Positions 18,281 through 27,125 of a stretch of DNA of 35,622 bases are shown here, piece after piece. A program made the translations under genes and the position numbers. A model generated the notes under the pieces. The model worked only from the letters and a program-made list of their open reading frames with translations, had not been told where the DNA came from and ran no database searches. Source of the DNA: Chloroflexota bacterium. GTDB lineage: Bacteria; Chloroflexota; Limnocylindria; Limnocylindrales; CSP1-4. Numbering within the stretch: position 1 is the stretch's first letter; every line of letters begins with the position of its first letter. The stretch covers positions 1-35,622 of the forward strand of contig JAJYLZ010000035.1 in the NCBI GenBank assembly GCA_021787395.1, in the 5' to 3' direction.

Positions 18281-19093
18281 CTACTGGCGCGAGCCCTTCA
18301 CGGAGCCCGTCAGCTTCGATCCGTCGGTGGTGAGCGCCACGCACGAGATCTCCCGGGCCCCGGCGTCCCACGCGACCTCAGTGGGCACGACCGGCAGGAT
18401 GTCCAGCCGCGACGCCCCGAAGTCGCTGCCCACGTAGGCCTTGAACAGCGTCGGGCACTGGTTGGCGGCCGACGTCATGAGGCTCGATTCGCCGGGGTAC
18501 TGCGCCGGCCCGTCCGCGTTGTAGGTCCCGACGACCTCGGCGTCGTGGGCGGTCCTGCAGTCGACCGTGGTCGGCGCCTGGCTGACGAGGTCGATGCCCG
18601 GCCCGATCCCGTCGAGGCAGGTGCCGGTCGAGTACGAGACGCGCGTCGCCGGGACCGAGGTGAGGAGGCTGCCCACGGCGGCCCAGCCCGCACCGGCCAG
18701 GACGGCGACCAGGACCATGACGACCGCGCGGGTCCGAGCCGGGGCCGCACTTCGGCCCACGAGCGCGTTGACCGCCATGCCGACCCCCCCGAGCGCCGCC
18801 CCGACGAGACCGCCCGCCACCAGCACCAGCGGCAGCAGGATGAGCAGCCGCGACCACAGCGGCACGGGGGGCTCGACCGGGGTGTCCCAGCCGTCGGCGA
18901 TGGCGCGCAGGCCGGTCCAGGCGCCGGTGACCTTGACGAGGTGGACCTCGCCCGCGGCGTCGGGGACCTCGAACACGCCGCCGCGGCCCCGCGCCGGCGC
19001 GCCGTCCACCAGCAGCCGGACCCGCCCGGCCGCGGTCCGCCGGATCGTGATCGCCGGCTCGACCGTGTCGGGCAGTCGATAGTCGAAGTCCAT
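18281..19093 (-). CDS. Membrane protein with septum-formation-like extracellular domain
   Basis: 270 residues. A cytoplasmic beta-rich N-terminal domain (1-75) precedes two hydrophobic helices (about 82-110 and 122-146). The outer C-terminal domain follows the Septum_form (PF13845) pattern: CLDG..., VDCRTAHDAEVVGTY, QYPGE, NQCPTLFKAYV, ILPVVPTEVAWDAGAREISCVA and a final TGSVKGS. Four Cys in the expected spacing probably form two disulfides. In actinobacteria this domain is associated with cell division or cell-envelope proteins, but its precise activity is unknown. The ATG at 19093 is chosen because the protein-like sequence begins there. Divergent from the S33 hydrolase, 88 bp apart. Confidence 0.75.
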   Translation of the reverse strand: MDFDYRLPDTVEPAITIRRTAAGRVRLLVDGAPARGRGGVFEVPDAAGEVHLVKVTGAWTGLRAIADGWDTPVEPPVPLWSRLLILLPLVLVAGGLVGAALGGVGMAVNALVGRSAAPARTRAVVMVLVAVLAGAGWAAVGSLLTSVPATRVSYSTGTCLDGIGPGIDLVSQAPTTVDCRTAHDAEVVGTYNADGPAQYPGESSLMTSAANQCPTLFKAYVGSDFGASRLDILPVVPTEVAWDAGAREISCVALTTDGSKLTGSVKGSRQ

Positions 19094-19169
19094 GCACGCC
19101 TCGTCGCTCGGCCCCGCGGCCGTCCGCGGGGAGGATACGGCGGGCCCGGCCCGGCGGCGACCGGCGGGG

Positions 19170-19175
19170 TATCGT
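19170..19175 (+). promoter_or_regulatory. -10 element of a probable leaderless promoter
   Basis: TATCGT is followed by exactly six bases and then the ATG at 19182, the spacing expected when transcription starts at the A of the start codon. No ribosome site lies between. Confidence 0.45.
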
Positions 19176-19181
19176 GGCCGG

Positions 19182-20414
19182 ATGAGCGTGACCTTCCGCG
19201 TGCCCGGCGCGGTCCTGACCGAGCGCGAGCACACCGTCCCCCTGGTCCACGGCGACCCGTCCCGCGGCTCCATCAGCGTGTTCACCCGCGAGGTGGCCTC
19301 GCCTGACGGCCTCGACCGCCCGTACCTGGTCTTCCTCCAGGGCGGCCCGGGCATGGAGGCGACCCGGCCCACCAGCCCGCCCTCGGGCTGGATGGCCCGC
19401 GCCATGGCCGACTTCCGGGTCCTGCTCCTGGACCAGCGGGGGACCGGCCGGTCCACGCCGGTGGGCACCGACCTCCCGGGCGCCACGGCGGCCGAGCAGG
19501 CCGAGTACCTCACCCACTTCCGCGCCGACTCGATCGTGCGGGACCTGGAGCTCATCCGGGCCGAGCTGGGCGTGGAGCGGTGGAGCCTGCTGGGCCAGAG
19601 CTTCGGCGGGTTCACGTCGCTGACCTACCTCTCGATCGCGCCCGAGGGCCTGCGCGAGGCGCTGATCACCGGGGGCCTCGCCCCGATCACCAACCGCCCG
19701 GTCGATGACGTCTACGCCGCGACCTGGGTTCGCGTCCGCGAGGCCAACGAGCGCTACCACGCCCGCTACCCCGGCGACCGCGACCGGCTGCGGTCGATCC
19801 TGCGGCGCCTCGACGACGAGGACGTCCGGCTGCCCGACGGCGACCGCCTGACCTCCCGCCGCCTGCGGCAGACCGGCATGTGGCTGGGCGACAGCGCCGG
19901 CTTCGAGCGGCTGCACCACCTGCTCGAGCTGCCGTTCGGGTCTCGGGCCTTCCTCCGGGACGCCCAGGACGCGTCCGGCTGGGAGCGCAATCCGATCTAT
20001 GCCGACCTCCACGAGTCCTCGTACGCGGACGGCGGGCCCACCCGCTGGTCCGCCCACCGGCTGGCGCCCGAGGACGCCGTGAGCGGCGACCTGCTCACGG
20101 CCGAGCACGTGTTCCCGTGGATGTGGGAGGACTACGCCGGGCTCCGACCCCACCGGGAGGTGGCCGAGCTCCTGGCCGAGCACCCCTGGCCGCGGCTCTA
20201 CGACGCCGACCGCCTCGCCCGCAACGAGGTCCCCGTGGCGGCCACGGTCTACGTGGACGACGTCTACGTGGAGCGGGCCTTCGCCGAGGAGACGGCGCGC
20301 GGCGTGCGCGGCCTGCGGGCGTGGATCACCAACGAGTACGCCCACAACGGCCTCCGGGCCGACGGCGGGCGGGTGGTCGGCCGGCTGCTCGACCTGGTGC
20401 GCGGCCGAGCGTGA
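19182..20414 (+). CDS. Alpha/beta-hydrolase, proline iminopeptidase (S33) type
   Basis: 410 residues. The fold markers are the oxyanion loop FLQGGPGMEA (51-60), the LLDQRGTGRS strand-turn (82-91) and the nucleophile elbow GQSFGG with S140; the His is in EYAHNGL (H388). Together these define the S33 prolyl aminopeptidase group, which removes N-terminal proline from small peptides; some members hydrolyse other amides or esters. A large cap domain (about 170-320) is present. No signal peptide, so cytoplasmic. The stop shares four bases (GTGA) with the MFS transporter start, and the pair may import and process a peptide or export a product. Good -10 but no Shine-Dalgarno, so probably leaderless. 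Confidence 0.9.
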   Translation: MSVTFRVPGAVLTEREHTVPLVHGDPSRGSISVFTREVASPDGLDRPYLVFLQGGPGMEATRPTSPPSGWMARAMADFRVLLLDQRGTGRSTPVGTDLPGATAAEQAEYLTHFRADSIVRDLELIRAELGVERWSLLGQSFGGFTSLTYLSIAPEGLREALITGGLAPITNRPVDDVYAATWVRVREANERYHARYPGDRDRLRSILRRLDDEDVRLPDGDRLTSRRLRQTGMWLGDSAGFERLHHLLELPFGSRAFLRDAQDASGWERNPIYADLHESSYADGGPTRWSAHRLAPEDAVSGDLLTAEHVFPWMWEDYAGLRPHREVAELLAEHPWPRLYDADRLARNEVPVAATVYVDDVYVERAFAEETARGVRGLRAWITNEYAHNGLRADGGRVVGRLLDLVRGRA

Positions 20415-21685
20415 CGAGCGCGCCGGGCACCGACGCCGCGAGGGCGACCCCTGCCGCCGACCGTCGGGACATCGCGCTGCTGTTCGCCACCCGGATCCTG
20501 CGCATGTTCGGGTACGGCTTCCTGGCGGTGGTCCTGGTCCTGTACCTGACGGCGATCGGGCTGTCGGGCGCGGAGACGGGCCTGCTGCTCGGGCTGACGC
20601 TGCTCGGCGACGCTGCCGTCTCCCTGTGGCTCACGACCCACGCCGACCGCATCGGGCGGCGCCGGGTGCTCGTCGCCGGCGCCGCGCTGATGCTCGGCGC
20701 CGGCGTCGCCTTCACGACCACCTCGGCGCTGCCGGTGCTGCTCGTGGCGGCCACGCTCGGCGTCATCAGCCCGTCGGGCAACGAGGTGGGGCCGTTCCTC
20801 GCCATCGAGCAGGCGTCGCTCTCGCAGCTGGTGCCAGACCGGCGCCGGACCGGGCTGTTCGCCTGGTACCAGCTGGCGGGCTCCTTCGCCACGGCGGCCG
20901 GGGCGCTGACGGGCGGGGCGCTGGCCCAGGCGTCGATCGCCGCCGGATCCGCCCCCGCCGACGCCTACCGCCATGTGATCGTGGGCTACGCGCTAGTCGG
21001 ACTCGTCATCGGCGGCCTGTTCCTGCTGGTGTCCCCGCGCGTCGAGGTGCCGCGGTCGGCCGTCCGCGACGAGACCGTCCGGGGCCGCCTGGGGCTCCAC
21101 CGCTCCCGGGGCGTGGTGGGGCGCCTGTCGCTGCTGTTCGCGCTCGACGCGTTCGCCGGCGGCTTCGCGATCCAGAGCTTCATCGCCTTCTGGTTCCACG
21201 AGCGGTACGGCGTGGACCCGGGGGTCCTGGGCGCGGTGCTGGCGGGGGCCAACATCCTGGCCGGGTTCTCCGCCCTCGCGGCGGGCCGGCTGGCGGCCCG
21301 GTTCGGCCTCGTCAACACCATGGTGTTCACCCACCTGCCGTCGAACGTCCTGCTGGCGCTGGTCCCCTTGATGCCCACCCTGCCGCTCGCGGTGGCGGCG
21401 CTGCTGGCCCGCTTCGCGATCAGCCAGATGGACGTGCCCACGCGCCAGAGCTACACGATGGCCATCGTGGCCCCCGACGAGCGGTCGGCGGCGGCCGGGG
21501 TGACGGGGATCGCCCGCTCGCTGGGCGTCGCGGCCGCGCCGCTGATCGCGGGGCCGCTGTTCGCCACGGCGGCGCTGGCGTCGGCGCCGTTCCTGATCTC
21601 GGGCGGCCTCAAGGTCGTGTACGACCTGCTGCTGTACCGCTCGTTCCGCCGCCTGCGGCCGCCCGAGGAGAGGGCGGCGGGGTAG
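20411..21685 (+). CDS. Major facilitator superfamily transporter
   Basis: 424 residues with twelve predicted helices in two halves. The loop after helix 2 has the MFS motif (DRIGRRRVLVAG), and the second half has a matching segment (ARFGLVNTMV). The GTG start overlaps the stop of the S33 hydrolase gene, giving translational coupling; the first 15 residues are a Thr/Ala-rich cytoplasmic lead. Substrate cannot be read; drug/metabolite efflux (DHA-like) is most common for this layout. Its 3' end is 23 bp from the convergent nucleotidyltransferase gene. Confidence 0.9.
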   Translation: MTSAPGTDAARATPAADRRDIALLFATRILRMFGYGFLAVVLVLYLTAIGLSGAETGLLLGLTLLGDAAVSLWLTTHADRIGRRRVLVAGAALMLGAGVAFTTTSALPVLLVAATLGVISPSGNEVGPFLAIEQASLSQLVPDRRRTGLFAWYQLAGSFATAAGALTGGALAQASIAAGSAPADAYRHVIVGYALVGLVIGGLFLLVSPRVEVPRSAVRDETVRGRLGLHRSRGVVGRLSLLFALDAFAGGFAIQSFIAFWFHERYGVDPGVLGAVLAGANILAGFSALAAGRLAARFGLVNTMVFTHLPSNVLLALVPLMPTLPLAVAALLARFAISQMDVPTRQSYTMAIVAPDERSAAAGVTGIARSLGVAAAPLIAGPLFATAALASAPFLISGGLKVVYDLLLYRSFRRLRPPEERAAG

Positions 21686-21708
21686 GGGAGCCCGCGGGGC
21701 GCCGCCGG

Positions 21709-22599
21709 CTACCGGCCGTGCCCGACCTCTTCGGGCTCCTCGAACCACTGGACGCGCTCGCCCACCTGGGCGCGCATCTTCCACTTCATCGACTTGGGGG
21801 CGTCGTCCACCGCCTTGCGCAGCTCCGTCACCTGCTCGACCACGTCGAACTTGGGCGGCCGGCCGAAGTCCAGCTCGCCGGGTGCGATCTCCGTGTTGAA
21901 CAGCAGGCGCATCTTGTCCAGGTTGCCGGTCAGCGTGCGCCACCAGCCCCAGTCGGCCGAGGTGTAGAGCAGGATCCGGTCGACGTTGATCGTGCCGGTG
22001 TCGCCCTTGCCCAGCGGGTACTCGGACAGCAGGGCGAGCGCGTCGAGGATGTCCTTGCGGTTGATGCGCGCGATCTGCAGCTTGGACAGCAGCATCTCGG
22101 CCAGCGGGACGGTGGGCCTGTCGGTGGCCAGCCGGTCGGCGAACTCGAACCGGTGGCACATCTCCATGCGGTCGATCAGCACGTCCACCGGCCGGCCGCG
22201 CAGCGTGTCCACGAAGTACATCTGCTTGTGGCCGTACAGGGCGTTGTACTGCTTGTCGCCCGTGTAGCCCTGGGCCGAGAGGAGTTCTCGCAGTGCCTTG
22301 CCGTCCTTGCTCCGCGTGGCGAGGTCGATGTCGCGCCGCTCGCGGTCGATGCGGGCGGTCCACTCGGGGCACCGGGCGTGGAAGGCGAGGCCGCCCATCA
22401 GCCGCACCTGGAGCCCGGCGGCGTCGGCGAGGCCGATGATCCGCAGGGCCTCGACGAGTGGGTCGCGCTTGGTCGGGCCGCCCGGATCCTCGGCCAGGAT
22501 GACCTCGGGCGGGGGCAGCGGGCGCCCGCCATCCGCCAGCTGGGGCCCCTCGTCGGCCGGGACCGCGCCCCCTGGAACCACCCCCTGCTCATCTGACAT
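21709..22599 (-). CDS. Stand-alone nucleotidyltransferase-fold protein
   Basis: 296 residues. The core resembles the polymerase-beta-like nucleotidyltransferase superfamily used by MNT/AbiEii-type proteins: RLMGGLAFHARCP (Gly-Gly motif), RRDIDLATRS (the D-x-D pair), then GRPVDVLIDRMEMCHRF with the third acidic residue, and a helical tail PLAEMLLSKLQIARINRKDILDAL. It could transfer a nucleotide to protein, RNA or a small molecule. The N-terminal 45 residues are Pro/Gly/Glu-rich; the C-terminal 70 form a separate helical domain ending in an acidic stretch. No HEPN or antitoxin partner is adjacent. The ATG at 22599 lies seven bases after TATACT, suggesting a leaderless message; the upstream ATG at 22617 is less likely. 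Target unknown. Confidence 0.75.
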   Translation of the reverse strand: MSDEQGVVPGGAVPADEGPQLADGGRPLPPPEVILAEDPGGPTKRDPLVEALRIIGLADAAGLQVRLMGGLAFHARCPEWTARIDRERRDIDLATRSKDGKALRELLSAQGYTGDKQYNALYGHKQMYFVDTLRGRPVDVLIDRMEMCHRFEFADRLATDRPTVPLAEMLLSKLQIARINRKDILDALALLSEYPLGKGDTGTINVDRILLYTSADWGWWRTLTGNLDKMRLLFNTEIAPGELDFGRPPKFDVVEQVTELRKAVDDAPKSMKWKMRAQVGERVQWFEEPEEVGHGR

Positions 22600-22606
22600 G
22601 GACGCG

Positions 22607-22614
22607 AGTATAGT
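22607..22614. promoter_or_regulatory. Overlapping divergent -10 elements (AGTATAGT)
   Basis: On the minus strand TATACT (22612-22607) is followed by seven bases and the ATG at 22599. On the plus strand TATAGT (22609-22614) would start a transcript near 22621 for the permease gene. The two -10s overlap, so only one direction could be occupied at a time. -35 matches are weak on both sides. Confidence 0.5.
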
Positions 22615-22630
22615 CATGCACCTTCCGGAC

Positions 22631-22646
22631 GGTTGAGCGATCAACC
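22631..22646 (+). other. Small stem-loop in the permease 5' leader
   Basis: GGTTGA-GCGA-TCAACC, a six-bp perfect stem about ten bases after the likely transcript start and 65 bases before the permease ATG. Could be an operator for the divergent promoter or an RNA hairpin at the 5' end. Confidence 0.35.
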
Positions 22647-22710
22647 GCAGGAAGGTGAGGCCGGACCCGTCCGGGCCCGGCAGGGCGTTGGTGGAGGAGG
22701 GTTCCCTGGC

Positions 22711-24477
22711 ATGAGTTCGGGCGGACGAACCCTGTTCACGCGCCAGTCGTCGGGACTGGTCCGTGAGGTCAGCGTCGTCAATGCGCTGTTCTTCAACACC
22801 TCGGCCTTCATCGGGGGGACGCTGGGCGGCGCCTTCCAGATCGCCGTCCTGGCCGGCGTCCCGGTCATGGTCATGGGCCCGCTGACCAACTGGTCGTACG
22901 TGGCCTTCATCGTCGGCGCACTGTGCGTCCTGCTCGCCTTCATCTTCGCGTCGCTCACCAGCGTGATGCCGCGGTCCGGCGGCGACTACGTGTTCTCCAG
23001 CCGCATCGTCCCCAAGGTCGGCCCGCTGCTGGGCTGGCTCGAGTCCTGGGGCCTCGTGTTCGCGTCGATCGCCCTGCTCCAGTTCGAGACCGTGCAGATG
23101 CTCCGCAGCACGCAGGTCGAGGGCAAGATCATCGGGATCGGCACCGGGATCGACTTCTTCAACAACGCGGCGACCTGGTTCACCGACGGCAACACCGGCG
23201 ACGTGACCGGGCTGCCCGGCTTCATCGCCGCCCTGGTGGTGTTCGCGGTCGTGGGCTGGGTGGTGCTGCAGCCCACCCGGCGGTTCCACAAGATCGTGAC
23301 CTACCTCACGATCCTGGGCATCGCGGGCTGGGCGCTGATGGCGATCATGGGCCTGCTGTTCTTCGACCAGGGCACGTTCGCGGCCAACCTGCCCAAGTAC
23401 GCCAACGGCGTCACCGTGAGCCAGCTGGCGCAGGGCGCCGCGACCAACGGGCTCAGCAGCGGCTTCACGTTCGGGCCGGCAGCGCCCGCCGGCGGCGGCC
23501 TGACGACCTGGCCGTTCTTCCTGATGGGCGGGATCATGCTGTTCCAGTTCATCGGGTTCCAGTACTCGGCCTACATCTCCGGCGAGGTCCGGGGCAACGT
23601 CAAGCGCGGCATCCTGATCGCCGTCCTGGGCGCGCTGGCCATGGCCGTGCTGATGAACTCGATCTACGCGGAGGTGCTGGGGCGCAAGCTGGGCATCGAC
23701 GCGCAGATCCAGTGGAGCGCCATCTGGTGGGGCTACGACACCACCAAGGCGGCCCTGCCGATGGGGTACCCCAACTACTTCCAGCTGATGGGCGTGATCT
23801 GCCAGCCCGGGCTGTGGCCGCTGTGGACCATCGTGGGCGCGGCGTCCACGCTGTTCCCGTTCCTGCTGATGCCGGTCTACGTGATCTTCATCAGCCGCGT
23901 GGCGCTGGCCTGGAGCCTCGACCGGCAGGTGCCGGAGTGGTTCGGCGAGGTGTCCGAGCGGCTGCGCGCCCCGGCCAACGCGATCTTCGCGACGCTGATC
24001 ATGGGCGTCGTGTTCCTGATCCTGTGGGCGTTCCCGGTGCTCAAGTGGATCGGCCTCGAGGGCCTCGCCCCGAGCGCGGACCCCGCCCTCGACGGCAAGC
24101 TGAACCTGGCCGCCTCGGCCTGGTTCACGGTTCTGATCTCGTTCCTGTCCTGGATCATGCCGGGCGTCAACGCCATCCTGGCGCGCTTCACCCGGCCGGA
24201 CCTGGTCAAGGACGCGCCGTGGATCAAGTGGCTGCCGCTGCTGGGCGCCGTGTGGCTCGTGTTCGCGGTGATGCTCTACTGGTTCGCGGGCATCGTGCCC
24301 ATCGTGAACACCATCACCGGGGGCGAGGAGGCCCTCGCCTACCTCAACAGCTCCGGCGCCTCGATGGTCGGCCTGATCCTGGTGATCGGGATCGTGTGGT
24401 ACGTCATCCAGGCGATCCGCAACCGGCGGGCCGGCGTGGAGACCGCGCTCATGTACCAGGCGCTGCCGCCCGACTGA
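22711..24477 (+). CDS. APC-superfamily amino-acid permease
   Basis: 588 residues with about twelve to fourteen membrane helices. The first helix has the broken-helix Gly-rich pattern (NTSAFIGGTLGGAFQIAV) and the second domain the MPRSGGDYVFSSRI motif characteristic of APC permeases after helix 2. It is longer than most (about 450-500) because of a large loop (about 180-300) with two extra hydrophobic stretches. The ATG at 22711 follows GGAGGAGG by ten bases; earlier starts lack one. Substrate is unknown, amino acids or amines being usual. The downstream amidase may supply or consume the substrate, but a strong hairpin separates the two. Confidence 0.9.
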   Translation: MSSGGRTLFTRQSSGLVREVSVVNALFFNTSAFIGGTLGGAFQIAVLAGVPVMVMGPLTNWSYVAFIVGALCVLLAFIFASLTSVMPRSGGDYVFSSRIVPKVGPLLGWLESWGLVFASIALLQFETVQMLRSTQVEGKIIGIGTGIDFFNNAATWFTDGNTGDVTGLPGFIAALVVFAVVGWVVLQPTRRFHKIVTYLTILGIAGWALMAIMGLLFFDQGTFAANLPKYANGVTVSQLAQGAATNGLSSGFTFGPAAPAGGGLTTWPFFLMGGIMLFQFIGFQYSAYISGEVRGNVKRGILIAVLGALAMAVLMNSIYAEVLGRKLGIDAQIQWSAIWWGYDTTKAALPMGYPNYFQLMGVICQPGLWPLWTIVGAASTLFPFLLMPVYVIFISRVALAWSLDRQVPEWFGEVSERLRAPANAIFATLIMGVVFLILWAFPVLKWIGLEGLAPSADPALDGKLNLAASAWFTVLISFLSWIMPGVNAILARFTRPDLVKDAPWIKWLPLLGAVWLVFAVMLYWFAGIVPIVNTITGGEEALAYLNSSGASMVGLILVIGIVWYVIQAIRNRRAGVETALMYQALPPD

Positions 24478-24494
24478 TCGGCGCAGCGCATCAG

Positions 24495-24519
24495 GCGGGG
24501 CCGGCCGCGCCGGCCCCGC
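24495..24519 (+). terminator. Hairpin terminator after the permease gene
   Basis: GCGGGGCCGGC (24495-24505) pairs perfectly with 24509-24519 across a CGC loop, 18 bases after the stop; a short ATCATCT follows rather than a T-run. Confidence 0.7.
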
Positions 24520-24603
24520 ATCATCTCCCCGTCCGGACGGTTCGCCGCCGCCCGGACGCCGTCCCGGCCGCCGGCCCGACCCGGCGCCGACTCGAGGTTC
24601 TCC

Positions 24604-26058
24604 GTGGCCCTGCGTGACGAGCTCGCGACGATGGACGCCCTGGACCAGGCCGCCCTGGTCCGGTCGCGGGAGGTCAGCGCCGTCGAGCTCGTGGACGCGG
24701 CGATCGAGCGCATCGAGCGGGTGAACCCGCGGCTCAACGCCGTGATCTCGACGCGGTTCGACGACGCCCGCGCCGAGGCGACCGCGTTCGACCGGGACGG
24801 CCTCCCGGAATCGCCGCTGGCGGGGGTGCCGTTCCTGCTCAAGGACATCGGGGCCCCGATGGCCGCGATGCCCGACGCCATGGGCTCCCGGGCGCTGCGC
24901 GACCGTCGCCCGCAGGAGGACGGACTGCTCGTTCGCCGCTACCGGCGTGCCGGATTGGTGATCGCGGGTCGCACCAGCACCCCGGAGTTCGGCAACCACT
25001 CGACCACCGAGCCCGTCCTGTACGGGCCGACGCGCAACCCGTGGAACACGGCCCTCACCGCCGGGGGCTCGTCTGGCGGCGCTGCCGCGGCCGTGGCCTC
25101 GGGCATGGTGCCGGCGGCCCACGGCGGCGACGGCGCCGGCTCCCTTCGGATCCCGGCGTCGTGCTGCGGCGTGTTCGGCCTCAAGCCGTCCCGGGGCCGC
25201 GTGTCGCGGGCGCCCGCCGGCGAGGAGATCGGCGGGCTGAACGTGCGCCACGCCGTGAGCCGGTCGGTTCGCGACAGCGCCGCGCTCCTCGACGCCATCG
25301 CAGGCCGCGAGCCGGGCGACCCGTACACGGCACCGAAGCCCGAGCGGCCGTTCCTGGCCGAGGTCGGGGCCGATCCCGGGCCGCTGCGGATCGGCTGGTC
25401 GGCGACGCCGTCGATCGACACGCCGGTCGACCGCGACTGCGTCGTGGCTGTCGAGGCCGCGGCGTCGCTGCTCTCCTCGCTCGGGCACCGAGTCGAGGAG
25501 GCACGGCCGACGTTCGACGGCGAGGTCCTCGTCGGGCCGCTGCTCACCGTGTGGGCGGTCTCCAACGCCGACGACGCGGCCTACTGCGAGCGGGTCCTGG
25601 GGCGCGCCCTGGAGCCCGACGAGCTCGAGGAGACGACCTGGGAGCTGGTCGAGTACGGCCGCTCGCGAACCGCCTCCGACCTCATGGGTGCGGTGGCCAG
25701 TTTCGGCGCGGCGTGCCGGTCGATCGGCCCCTTCTTCGAGCAGTACGACATCTGGCTCACGCCCACGCTGGCCCGTCGGCCGGAGCCGCTGGGCGTCCTG
25801 AACCGATCCCGCGGCGGGGCGCTCGCGTGGCAGCGGATGGACTCGGAGTTCAACCCCTGGAACGCGGTCGCCAACATCACCGGCCAGCCGGCCATGTCGC
25901 TGCCGCTCCACTGGACCGACGACGGACTGCCGATCGGCGTCTTGGCCACCGGCCGCTACGCGGACGAGGCGACCCTCTACCGTCTCGCCGGCCAGCTCGA
26001 GGCCGCTCGCCCCTGGGCGCACCGCCTGCCCCCCGTCCACGCCAGCTCGGAGTCCTGA
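24604..26058 (+). CDS. Amidase-signature family amidase
   Basis: 484 residues, cytoplasmic amide hydrolase with the Ser-cisSer-Lys triad intact: K80 in GVPFLLKD, S156 in LTAGGSSGGA and nucleophile S180 in GGDGAGSLRIPAS. The ESPLAGVPF lead and the C-terminal NITGQPAMSLPLHWTDDGLPIGV are typical of the NylA/AtzE/general amidase branch rather than GatA (no GatB/C nearby). Substrate unknown; aryl amides, cyclic amides or ureido compounds are possible. The GTG at 24604 follows a GAGG site. The stop overlaps the phosphoesterase start (TGATG), so the two are co-translated. Confidence 0.92.
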   Translation: MALRDELATMDALDQAALVRSREVSAVELVDAAIERIERVNPRLNAVISTRFDDARAEATAFDRDGLPESPLAGVPFLLKDIGAPMAAMPDAMGSRALRDRRPQEDGLLVRRYRRAGLVIAGRTSTPEFGNHSTTEPVLYGPTRNPWNTALTAGGSSGGAAAAVASGMVPAAHGGDGAGSLRIPASCCGVFGLKPSRGRVSRAPAGEEIGGLNVRHAVSRSVRDSAALLDAIAGREPGDPYTAPKPERPFLAEVGADPGPLRIGWSATPSIDTPVDRDCVVAVEAAASLLSSLGHRVEEARPTFDGEVLVGPLLTVWAVSNADDAAYCERVLGRALEPDELEETTWELVEYGRSRTASDLMGAVASFGAACRSIGPFFEQYDIWLTPTLARRPEPLGVLNRSRGGALAWQRMDSEFNPWNAVANITGQPAMSLPLHWTDDGLPIGVLATGRYADEATLYRLAGQLEAARPWAHRLPPVHASSES

Positions 26059-27026
26059 TGGCCAAGCCGTTCCGCCTCTACGTCTGCAGCGACATCCACG
26101 CCTCGGAGCGCACCTGGCGCAAGTTCCTCAACGCGATGCGGGCGAACGTCTACAAGGTGGACGCCGCCGTGATCGCCGGCGACCTCACCGGCAAGGCCAT
26201 CATCGCGGTGGTCAAGGGCGAGGAGGGCGGCGAGGTCTGGAACGCCACCGTCATGGGCCAGCGCCGGGTGGCCCGCAGCGAGCAGGAGCTGGTCGAGCTG
26301 GAGCGGTCGATCGCCGACCTCGGCTACTACACCGTCCGCGTGACCGAGGCCGAGCGCGCCGCGATGGAGGCCGACCCCGAGCTCGTGAAGGCCGTCTTCC
26401 ACGAGAAGATCTCGCACCGCCTCGAGGAGTGGATGAGCCTCGCGGCCGAGCGGCTCGACGGGTCGGGCGTGCCGGTGTACCTGATGCCGGGCAACGACGA
26501 CGAGTTCGAGATCGACGAGATCCTCGCCCGCTCGACGTACTGCCAGGACGTCAACGAGCGGGTGGTGGACCTGACGCCCTGGCACCAGCTGGTGTCGATG
26601 GGCTGGTCGTCGCCCACGCCCTGGTCCACGCCCCGCGAGCTGCCCGAGGAGGAGTTCCTCGACCGGCTGTCGGGGCTGCTGCGCGGCGCCCGCGACGCCC
26701 GCAAGACGATCATCATGACCCACGTCCCCCCGTACGACTCGGGCCTCGACACGGCGCCGCTGCTGTCGCCGGACCTTCGCCCCACCGCGTCCGCCGGCGA
26801 TCTGCTGCGCGGCCCGGTGGGCTCCAAGGGCGTGCGGGCGGTGATCGAGAAGGTCAAGCCTGTGCTGGGCGTCCACGGGCACATCCACGAGTCCGGTGGC
26901 GAGCGGAAGGTCGGCAGCACGCTGTGCGTCAACGCCGGTTCCGAGTCGTCGATGGGCGTCCTGCGCGGGTTCCTCATCGACCTGTCCGACAAGGGTATCG
27001 AGCGCACCCTCCGGGTCGAGGGCTAG
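26058..27026 (+). CDS. Calcineurin-like metallophosphoesterase
   Basis: 322 residues. The dinuclear-metal motifs of the family are present: SDIH (D12, H14), GDLTG (D42), PGNDDE (Asn-Asp in place of the usual GNHD/E), THVPPYDSG and VHGHIHES. The central region (about 55-155) is an unusual charged, helical insertion between the second and third motifs. It should hydrolyse phosphoester bonds in nucleotides, nucleic acid or protein; the target is unknown. Start ATG at 26058 shares a base with the amidase stop. It ends 100 bp before the convergent cytochrome gene. Confidence 0.9.
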   Translation: MAKPFRLYVCSDIHASERTWRKFLNAMRANVYKVDAAVIAGDLTGKAIIAVVKGEEGGEVWNATVMGQRRVARSEQELVELERSIADLGYYTVRVTEAERAAMEADPELVKAVFHEKISHRLEEWMSLAAERLDGSGVPVYLMPGNDDEFEIDEILARSTYCQDVNERVVDLTPWHQLVSMGWSSPTPWSTPRELPEEEFLDRLSGLLRGARDARKTIIMTHVPPYDSGLDTAPLLSPDLRPTASAGDLLRGPVGSKGVRAVIEKVKPVLGVHGHIHESGGERKVGSTLCVNAGSESSMGVLRGFLIDLSDKGIERTLRVEG

Positions 27027-27071
27027 CGGCCGGCGCGCCGGGCCCGCCGGGGTGGCTGCGACGGCCGCCGC

Positions 27072-27110
27072 GGCCCGGCGCCCCCGGGTCGGCCCGGCGC
27101 CCCCCGGGTC
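27072..27110. repeat. Near-identical tandem pair in a convergent gap
   Basis: GGCCCGGCGCCCCCGGGTC (27072-27090) and a copy with one extra C (27091-27110) lie side by side between the two convergent stops. Each contains CCCGG and CCGGG arms that could fold, so a bidirectional termination role is possible. Confidence 0.6.
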
Positions 27111-27125
27111 CGCCCTACGCGGCCG

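Noticed and set aside
22372-26040. Very long minus-strand frame running through the permease and amidase genes
   Set aside because: It is a shadow of stop-poor GC-rich DNA; only its 3' end (21709-22599) looks like protein.
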